From Wuchereria bancrofti (Eukaryota > Nematoda > Chromadorea > Rhabditida > Onchocercidae), in NCBI GenBank assembly GCA_005281725.1, contig SSBO01000003.1, positions 4,092,495 through 4,156,494 of the forward strand: DNA of 64,000 nt, in the 5' to 3' direction. Below, piece after piece: positions 48,792 to 64,000 of the stretch. The notes under the pieces are model-generated. The model was not told the DNA's origin and did no database searches. It was given only the letters and a program-made list of their open reading frames with translations. The position numbers and the translations under genes were made by a program. Position 1 is the stretch's first letter. Every line of letters begins with the position of its first letter.

Positions 48792-51768
48792 TACTAGTTA
48801 TGGTCAGGTAGCTAGGTACCTTCAGGAATGATCTTTTTGAAAACCTTTCCACTAATTATACTTCCTATCTGATTAACTTTTAGCGCCTAAGATCGATACA
48901 AGGAACATAGTGCACACCGTCACTCTCTTTTCACCTTATATTACATCTTATATTAGTAGAGCTTTGGAGATATCTTAAATCGTAACAATTGATTTCTATA
49001 TTAGAAAATAGTAAGATTAATAGTGATGCTATTGGATACTACAAATTATCCAGTGATACTTTTGTAGCCTCAGTATGCCAGCACTTAGTGATTGCACATC
49101 TCGACCTGTTAGAAAAGATTCACATTTTCATCCATCGTACTTCTTTTGAATGCGGTAGTGTAAACCGGTTGAATCACTCAATCAATATGCAATAGCATTC
49201 GGTATTTCTGTATCATTCGATTTTTCAGGTTTGATTTCTGAAAGTTGTATTATGCCTATTGTATGCTTAGGATTATTTTCCTTTGTAGATGCATTTTCCA
49301 ATTTTCTTTTTTGATCATTCACTTCAGTTTATTCCATAGTAATTTATTGTGATTTTAGTATAATCTTGTGGATTCACCTCGTTAGTTTAATTTTCCAACT
49401 TTTTTTCGGTTAGTGAAGATTTTATACCATGTAAGTTTTGTGAGAGAGACCTACTGGTCAATAATTTTGCTGTGTTGTTTTATGCCGTTAGACATGTCGT
49501 CTCTAAATTTTGAAAGTATCAGTTTCTATCGGTTTTACCTTGGTCTCCTCGAAATTCGCATAATTATTGTGTTTTTATATTATTTATTCATTGCGAATGA
49601 TAAAGAACTTTAAAGTTTCAATACCCTTCATCTATTCATCTTTCATTGCGCAAATAAAAATAATGCAGATTTTCTAAATAGCATTGCTGATGTTGAATTG
49701 AGAGTTTATATATGTGTGGGAAAGTCGCTAAAATAATTATCCGAGAAATACGATAATTCATTTTGTGACATTAATTTCCCCTTTTGTCAGCATTTGCTAC
49801 ATTCAAATATCATCGAATGGCACTTTACTGATAGATACAAATGAGCAGCATGCAATTTTTTTAGAATTTGAATACATGGATACTGGAATGAAAAGAATTC
49901 CAGGAAAAAAGCAATTTGATTATGGGATGATTTTTTTGGATTCTTTAAGCTCGAACTATCTGCCATTCGTTTCAGGAGTCTTTTTTGTAAAACAATGATG
50001 AAGTAGTGGTTTTATCCAGTGATAATCTTGAATATTTTATCAAATTAAGAATATTTTATCAAGTCGAGATTTATTTGTTTCAAATCGTCTATGTTTAATA
50101 ATTTCTGTTAGTTTTCAATAACAATTTTTATTAAAAAATTTACATATGTTTTTAACGAAGTTTTTTTTAATTGCTACAATTGTCAAACATTTCATTCATA
50201 ATAGTCTAATTCTTAATAGAAAAAATTCTTACCTTTTCAACATTTCTGATGAATTACATAAAATATTACTTCCTATTATATCGTATTTTTTTTTTGCTTT
50301 TTAAGGATAATACATTTTAAGCAAAATATTTTTTTGTTATTCTGAATCTTTGTTTCATTAAATTAGTCTGCCTCCAATATATAAAAAAAAAGTATTGTCC
50401 AAAACACTTTTTGTTGATAATTGTATGTTAAACATTCCGGCAAGAAAAAAAATTAAAGTTCTTCAAATACTATCGTAATATATTATAGTAATTAATCATT
50501 TCGTTACTTATATTGCAGTAATTAGTCATTTCATTACTTGCCAACAACAAATTTATGTATAAATTGTTAAAATTGCATAATAATTTTAAGCAAATTAACA
50601 TAATAATAAAAAGGTTATCTTAAATTATTATATTATAGATATCAAACTTTTCTATATGTTAGAATATTAAAATCAATCATGCAATGCATCATCTAATATA
50701 AGTTTTTTTAGGAAAAAATTTAAAATTTATCATCATTTGATTTATTGGATTTTTTCTTTTTGAATAAACAAAAAAAGGGGAATTAATTCTCAAAGATTTC
50801 CATTGTTTGATTATTTAGTACAGCTATTGACACTAAGCATAATTACGAAGAAAAAATTTCAGATTTGGTTGAAAACAAACAAACAAACAATTTCATACAA
50901 TAAAATTATGGAGAAGTTGTCAATGAATAGCATTTCGCATTCGAAACTAATTTGATATAATTCAAAATAAACTTTCATATTAGTAAAATGTTCTTCCAAA
51001 TATCATTTTTTAAGCATTCGTTATTCCTGACAAAATAATTATCAAATTTGTTGGTCAATAATATTACAAAACTTAACATTAAGAAAGGACATTTTTAAAA
51101 AATTCTAATTTAAAAGTGATAGCGATAATATGATACCACAAATATTGAAAAAATAAATTGTGCATAGTAAATTCAGTATGGTCAAATGTGTTTGTGAAAA
51201 TTTTTGTGAGGTGTTTTTGAGAATAAATTTAATGTACATAAAATTTTTTTAATTGCACGATTAAACAGTAAAGGAATTTTGGTTAGATTGTGATAATTAA
51301 CAATCATTTACCATTTATCAATTGCCAGCTAACAATTAAATAATAATCGAATAGTGAAGGATGTGAGTCGTTCAAATATGAATAAATTGATGACTTTCAT
51401 TGATGACTACTTTATGCAAAATATTAATTCTTTGTAACTTTAGCTATCAAGAAATATAAATTTTCATTTCAAGCGTTGGTTGCTATTTGTGATACGATGA
51501 TTATTGTTGGTTCGATTCACTGTCTCATTTATACATGCTAGCTTGATTAGTTGTTCTTAATTAATTGCAGTTAAACTTAATATACATCGTTATAATTTAA
51601 TGATTTGATTGTAATAAATTAATTTCTTTGAATATTTAACTGCAGTTATCTGTATTTCTTTAAAGTGATTTTTGTTACGTTTACATTTACATATACTTAG
51701 AGATATTATATCATTCTTCAGGGTTTTACCGAAATATTTGATGATTCGTGTTAATTGTTAGTCAACAA
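48503..51768. other. Intergenic region between hyccin and mog-4
   Basis: About 3.3 kb, AT-rich, with a TA microsatellite at 48742-48789. Open frames at 48989-49195 and 49765-49998 show no family resemblance, codon pattern or splice context that would support a gene. The mog-4 promoter should lie near the right end. Confidence 0.45.
48742..48789. repeat. (TA)n microsatellite
   Basis: An almost pure TA run of about 48 bp lies downstream of hyccin. Confidence 0.95.
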
Positions 51769-57890
<6,122 letters not shown>

Positions 57891-58357
57891 TCTTAAAGAG
57901 TTTTCTGTTCATATTTTGAAAACTCTGGAAATTTTCGTGCCATTTTCAAAACTTGATATGGTCAAAATGTCCTTAATTATAATGTCAAGTAGGGATTTTC
58001 TGCTGCAGGAAAAATTGAATACAAATTTCCAGAAAGGGTTATTTCCATTTTTTGTTATTGCTTGTCCATAAATCTTGCATAAAAACATTCAAAATTTCCT
58101 CTTTATTAGTATTTTGTCGTTCTGGCAGAATTTTATATATTTCAGATATTTTTGTGAGGTAGTTAATTCATTTCTTAAAATGTGTGCTTCTTACATAAGT
58201 GTCATATAATACTATGAAAATAAGATAGGATTTATTGAAGTTTTAACTTTAATTGGTGCAAGGAATAATTTCCATGGGTCGCCGTTTGCTTTAAGTAGGA
58301 TATGCATTTAATTTTTTGTTAAATTTTGCTTTAGTTTTTTAATTATTGTCGAGGATA
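57891..58357. other. Short intergenic gap mog-4 to plrg-1
   Basis: This 467-bp gap separates two same-strand splicing-factor genes. It contains T-rich stretches and TGCTTTAG at about 58328-58335 that could act as a trans-splice acceptor for plrg-1. No separate promoter signal was recognised. Confidence 0.5.
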
Positions 58358-61300
58358 ATGGAGCAAGTTGCTGTCCCTGGATCTGAACAAGGAACATTGT
58401 CAGAATCGCTTACAACGCCACAACATTTTGAAGCACCGGAAACACCGCAGCAAAAGGCATTGTTAAATTTGGTGTTCAGGTCGATGAAACGGACGCATGA
58501 TCTCTTTTATCATGACTATGGAACTTTGCCTGAATTGAATTCAGAAGCGTAAGTTTTATTTATGGGAGCTGGGAATCGAGATGGTGGATCGATGTACTTC
58601 CAGTCTGCGCCAGGTTTTAAAGATTCTGTTAGTGCATAATGGATAAGGAATTTAAATGAAATAAAAAATCTGTATTCCTGAGAAGATCCACAATAAATCC
58701 CGACGAAAAATGGGAGAAATTTTTGGCCGTTATACTATCATTGTGAATATATCAATATGGGACTGTAGAATGTACCATACTTCTTATTGGGGTTTTTAAT
58801 ATGGCTTTCTTTCAGTGATAACTTATGGCGAGCCGTGAAGTTAAAATCTGAATATGGAAGTGTTATGGAAGAAGTGAATGAAGCGAAGAGGAAGAAAGAG
58901 GAGGAACTACTGAAATTACCTATTAATCCAAGTGTTGTAGGTAATTCGGGTGAAGGCTCCTCAAGGGCACTTGCTATAACTGCTGGTGCAATAGAAGCCA
59001 CAAAGTCGGTACTTTTCAATATCTAAAGTTTTTTTACTTGCTCTTTTGCTGTGATTTTATTTTTACAGGAAATTCTTTCAGTGAAAAAGACAGTTCTGAT
59101 TTAACAGCATCCAGTCGACCAGAAGATAACGTGATGCGTGCAGTGTTACCTGCTCGAGCTCCTGTCATGATAAAACCTAAATGGCACGCGCCATGGAAAC
59201 TATACAGGTATATTCGTATAAGTAAAGCTATCAGTAGAAGCACTACTTTGAATTTGTATTTCCTACTGTCAGTGCTAACAGTGTAATATTTTTTCTTCAG
59301 TTTTATTATTGTTTTCAGGGTGATTTCTGGCCATACAGGTTGGGTGAGATGTGTGGATGTTGAACCTGGTAATGAATGGTTTGCGACAGGTGGTGCAGAC
59401 CGAATTGTAAAGGTTTGTAATAATTTTGCTCCTATAGGTGCCGTAAGTTTTTGCATAGATTATTCGTTGTGTTGTGAACTGAGGCATAGACTTAATTTTA
59501 CAATCGAAGGTAGAAATCGATCGCTTTTGTTAAACAGTTACTGTTGTTATCTCTCTATTCGTTACAGATTTGGGATCTCGCAAGCGGAAAATTGCGATTA
59601 TCATTAACAGGACACGTAAGTGCCGTCAGGTGCTGTAAAGTTTCACGAAGACATCCATTCCTTTTCACGGGTGGTGAAGATAAGCAGGTAAACTGAATTT
59701 ATTTGTTCTAAATTAGGCTGTTTATTTCCCTTGACTTATAAAAAATGTTTTAATGTTATTGTCGACAGATAAATGTAACCTTGATAGATATTCATGAACA
59801 GGAATTACCTACCGCAGTTTTCAGGTGAAATGTTGGGATCTCGAATACAACAAAGTCATCCGCCATTACCATGGACATTTGAGTGCTGTTCAGGATCTTA
59901 CTATTCATCCGACAATTGATATTTTGATCACCTGTGCTCGGGATGCTACTGCACGAGTAAAAATTTTGAGGATAGGATCTAAAATTAAATGCTTAGACTG
60001 TGTCTACTGTGCACTGTAGGTTGTAGTACTTTTTCATAAATAAATGGTCAAGATTCTTATATATATTTTCTAATTTACCAGATTTAGGTTTGGGATATGC
60101 GAACTAAAGCTCAAGTTCATTGTTTGAGTGGGCATACAAACACGGTTGCAACAGTTATTTCACAGGAAGTCGATCCTCAGGTTATCACAGGTAGTCATGA
60201 TTCCACTATTCGCCTTTGGGATCTTGCTGCCGGACGAAGTATTTGTACCTTAACACATCATAAGGTTGTTTTTCGCATGAATTTTTAATAGTTGACTTAA
60301 TTTCTACTAGTTGCGGGTGGTTTAAAAAATAAAAATAACTTTAGTAGGGTTCTTTTTGCACCAACACAACATATATCTTACAAAACGTAGTACTTGGTCT
60401 GTTGCACTGATGCGAAAGATCTCTCATTCAGTTCCATCTGCAGATAAAGTTTATTTTTGTAGATTTCAAAATGAGGCACATGTGCAGCTAGTATATAGCA
60501 ATGTGGTAGTCCTATTTCACTGATATTGATAGTGAAAGATGAGTTTCCTTAATACGGCATTTTTTTTTTCAGAAAAGTATCCGAGCGTTAACACTGCATC
60601 CGTCACTCTTCATGTTTGCATCGGGAAGTGCTGACAATATAAAAGAATGGAAGTGCCCGGAAGGAATATTCATCCAAAATTTATCAGGGCATAATGCAAT
60701 CATTAATTCACTTGCATGTAATGAAGATGGTGTTCTTGTTTCTGGAGGTAATAATTTTTGATGTATAAGATAGTACGGAAGTAATTTTTTCTTTGATATT
60801 CCTTCCGCTTCATTTGCATTGAATAGAAGATAAAGCTTATTCATTGATTATTATTCTGATAGTGTTTTTACAGTATGAATTTTAAACGGAAAAATTCGAC
60901 TTTAACGAAGTACTAATTCTAGATGATAATAAATAGTGTCGTGATTTCCAGGTGATAATGGTTCTCTGAATTTTTGGGATTGGAAGAGTGGTTTTTGCTT
61001 CCAGCGTGAACAGACTAAAGCTCAGCCAGGTTCAATCGATTCAGAAGCTGGAATATTTGCAGTTACATACGACCAGTCAGGTTCCCGATTAATTACTGCA
61101 GAAGCTGATAAGACAATCAAAATGTATAAAGAAGATGAGAATGCGGTTTGTTTTGTTTATCCATACTTCTTATTTTTATCCTTAATCTAATGAATGCTGA
61201 TTGCTTCTTGTATTAACTGAAAAATGCGAGTTTTTTGTCACATAATCACTTAATCGATAGCTCTGCCGTCATTCTGCTTTCAGTACCAGAAGCGGAATAA

Positions 61301-61430
61301 AAAAAATAAATTTGGCTGTTAATTGATTAAATGCTGACAGTCCTTTTTTCAGTAAGAAATTTATTTGCAGACCGAAGAAACGCATCCAATCTTGTGGAGA
61401 CCAGAAATTTTGCGGCGAAAAGCCTACTAA
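58358..61430 (+). CDS. plrg-1: Pleiotropic regulator 1 (PLRG1/Prp46), WD40 splicing factor
   Basis: PLRG1 is a core member of the CDC5L/Prp19 complex in the activated spliceosome. Ten exons join in phase to about 485 residues (human 514): 58358..58548, 58816..59004, 59082..59207, 59319..59412, 59568..59687, 59825..59956, 60088..60264, 60573..60747, 60952..61145, 61371..61430. The N-terminus has the conserved [13 protein letters not shown]. Then [21 protein letters not shown] leads into seven WD40 repeats, seen as GH...WD units: [51 protein letters not shown] and TIKMYKED. The C-terminus [17 protein letters not shown] corresponds to the human ETHPVSWKPEIIKRKRF. The exon 2/3 junction is not unique; donor GTCGGT at 59005 with acceptor ending at 59081 keeps frame, while the stronger TTTTTACAG at 59068 would need another donor. 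Confidence 0.95.
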
Positions 61431-64000
61431 CTTAAATTTGATATATATTGAACCATTAAATCTTATGATTGATTTGTTGCTTGTACTTCGTTGAATTTTT
61501 GATCTTTTTTTTCATTTAGTTTCTCTCATGCTTTATTTATAATTTTGCATCTCAGCAAAAATTTCCCTGTTTTCGAAAAAAAACTGCAATTTTTTTGTCT
61601 TGTTTTTTGATTTTTTTATCTCATTTTTTGTTCTCTTCCTACTTCCCTCATTGATTTTTTAATTTTATTGGCAAACAGTATTTTACCTTCTCGCAAGTCC
61701 TGCAAGAAATTGGAGTTTGAGACACGAAGTTTTCCATTTCCAAATATGAAATAATCTGGTGGAGGAAAAAGTTTGCATTGTATGCAAGCTTGCAATAATT
61801 GCTATAGAAAATTGCTTGGATGTTTTGGTGGTCATTCGAGTTAAAAAAAACTGATTTTCGATTAGTTATTGCTGTTGCATAAGTGCTTACTTTATGGAGA
61901 CCTTACCATGCATCTTCCATATTTTCATGAGACATTATCTCACTCAGTGAATCAGTTGTACCTTCAAAAACTTTTCAGAACTTTTGACGTCATATATCAC
62001 AAGTTGGCAGTGATAATTACCGCTATTATCAAAATTAATGCAGCATCATTGTGATAAGATTGTGCTTTGGATAGTATAGAAACGTACAATATTTTGCACA
62101 TCTGTTGACCAAAAGAAGTTAACTAAAACTAAGTAATAAATAAAACTATAAAAAGTAGGTGAAGTAGGAAGTAATAAGACCAACAATAACAAAGAATTGT
62201 GTGATGAAACAATAATGATCAAAGGGATTCGGAATGAAAAGAAATAGTACAGTTCGAAAATTATTGCAATAAATGGATTGTTGAATAAAAACTCCCCAGA
62301 AGTTAGCATTTCACTGACACATTTTTTTCTCACAAACAAATAGGAAGTAGTGAGACCATCAATAACAAACAATTGGATTTGATAACTAACTGTTATTAGA
62401 ATCATTGCTCAACTTTTAGGGAAATGTATGTTCATAATTACTAAAGGGTTTTTTCTGACATATAGTGTGATTCTAATCTTAAAAAAAAAAACATTCACTG
62501 TCAAGAATAAGCCTAAATTATTATTGGAAGATGGAACTAATTACGGACGAATCCTACATGAATAGCTAGTTTACGCCAGTAATATACTAAACTATAAAGG
62601 AATAGTGACCATGCGAACCTTTATGGAAGTATATAGTTGTAGAACTTCAAACAGCACACGAAAGGTCACTCAAGTCATGGGGTAAACATACGTTTTAATA
62701 TAAATCACTCATCAATTTATTAACAATGGATGCTTAAAAAGTGCAATAACAATTTGAAGAATTACAAACTGTGCTGTGAGATTCGTTTTATTTTTTAACA
62801 CAAACTTTTAGGATTAAAAGGAGAATAGAAATTTGACTGTAGAGAGCAAAATTGTAAGCAAAAGCATAATCAAATGGCAACTATTTATTTGGAATGAATC
62901 TTTAAAAAAAAAGATTATATTTCAATATGCACGTAAGGGAACAATTGCAGATTTTGAGTTAAAATTCTGCTTATAAACAAGTCAAAACTTAATAAAATAA
63001 GATTTCCAATAAAAAAGAACCCAGCAAATTTGAAATGATCATTAGAAGCGGTAAATGCAATACCAATACGCCACAATCAAGTATGTGTATATATGTGCGT
63101 ACATGCATATATATATATATGTGTATTTTTTTTTATTTTTCTCTTACTTTTGGTATGCTATCATCAATTAAATTAGGAAATAAGCACTCCAAAAGAGAGA
63201 TGCGTAAAGATTAAATCAAAGCACGTCGAACTTTTCGGTGATGCATTACATAATAGCTGCTTAATTCAAAGATAAGCAAAGTTATACTTTTGTTATACAA
63301 TAAATTCAATAAATGCAACGTTTTTATAACTTTACTTTAGATTTTATAAACATTTGAGTTTTATTTAAAAAAAAAAATTCATTTATACTTAGATAGCAAT
63401 AGAAAAAATTACAGAAAAGAACATCGAATTTATTGTTTAATAAAAAACATTGCTTTTAAGGCTTTGCACAATTTGATAGACTAAAATGTTCTTTCCAAAT
63501 GCAAAAGTATCTTCACCACCAAAGCTTCGATAATTCAGATTCCATAGCAAAATAACCTGTTTTCCGAATTGGATCAAACTCTTGAACTTATCAAACATCT
63601 TTCAGTTTTACACAGATTATAAACTTCTAATTAAATGTTACTAATTAAATTTTGCACTTTTCCCCATTTCGATAGACGTTGCGTATTGCATATAAATAGC
63701 CATTGTTGTTCAGATACAGAAACGTCTTTACTTCCCAAAACGACTCATATTAAAAAGAAAATTCATCCTGGATTGAAGACTAAATTGCTTACTGTTTACT
63801 GCTAATTATGACTTTGTTTGTGTTTTGTTTCGTTTTTTAATCTATAAAATAACTATGATTAAAATTATTAAAAAAATATTTGCTAAATTTAATTATATTT
63901 AAAAAGAATGATTATTTGTTAAATAGTATGCATGAGAATATTGAATAAAAAGAAAATGGGTAATTTTAATTAATTAGGAAAGTTTCGTAATTTTTCGATT
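61431..64000. other. Right-end region, no gene recognised
   Basis: About 2.6 kb after plrg-1. It holds T-rich sequence that is probably 3' UTR, a TG/TA simple repeat at 63081-63125 and many A/T runs. Minus-strand open frames at 62046-62405 and around 63480-63600 resemble no family I know. The second has one plausible exon-like stretch but no supporting neighbour exon. Confidence 0.4.

Noticed and set aside
62046..62405. Minus-strand open frame of 119 residues
   Set aside because: Composition follows the local T-rich DNA, there are no domain motifs, and it overlaps the likely plrg-1 downstream region.
63480..63600. Possible minus-strand exon beginning MFDKFKSLIQFGK
   Set aside because: It shows no recognisable family, no neighbouring exon in phase and no clear start context, so it is not supported as a gene.

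Overview
The window looks like nuclear DNA of a filarial (spirurid) nematode, probably close to Brugia, Wuchereria, Onchocerca or Loa. It is strongly AT-rich. Its genes are split into many short exons with TTTCAG/TTTTAG-type acceptors, and several genes have an acceptor-like site a few bases before the first ATG, as expected for spliced-leader trans-splicing. One gene belongs to the nematode-specific SXP/RAL-2 (DUF148) family. The species call is inference. All gene models were built by joining exons by eye on reading phase and on remembered family alignments; no database search was run.

Layout from left to right: 5' part of the exocyst subunit Sec6/EXOC3 (-, runs off the left edge); a ZCCHC4-type 28S rRNA m6A methyltransferase (+); a secreted SXP/RAL-2 (DUF148) protein (+), whose intron 2 contains a one-N assembly join; GAPDH copy A (+); a decayed SLC26/SulP anion transporter (+); GAPDH copy B (-); BTBD10/KCTD20-type BTB protein (+); a small two-LIM protein (-); the 3' half of a protein tyrosine phosphatase (-) fused at its 5' side to an inverted copy of part of hyccin; intact hyccin/FAM126 (+); MOG-4/DHX16/Prp2 spliceosomal helicase (+); PLRG1/Prp46 WD40 protein (+); then about 2.5 kb with no gene recognised.

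Two large, near-identical inverted repeats stand out. The two GAPDH genes share about 1,633 bp, introns included, from the acceptor of exon 2 to a sharp break inside exon 6. Exons 1 and 7 outside this tract are clearly diverged, which points to gene conversion between older paralogues and not to a fresh duplication. The second repeat (about 1.18 kb arms, 2.5 kb loop) is an inverted copy of hyccin exons 2-4. Its inner sequence joins a truncated phosphatase gene at a GTAC junction, and hyccin frame and phosphatase frame agree across it, so a hyccin-phosphatase chimeric reading frame exists on the minus strand. An assembly or amplification artefact has to be excluded first.

Functional themes: mog-4 and plrg-1 are head-to-tail, about 470 bp apart, and both act in the activated spliceosome, so they may form an operon. 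Sec6 and hyccin act at the plasma membrane (exocytosis, PI4KA complex). GAPDH is glycolytic. The remaining neighbours share no obvious pathway.
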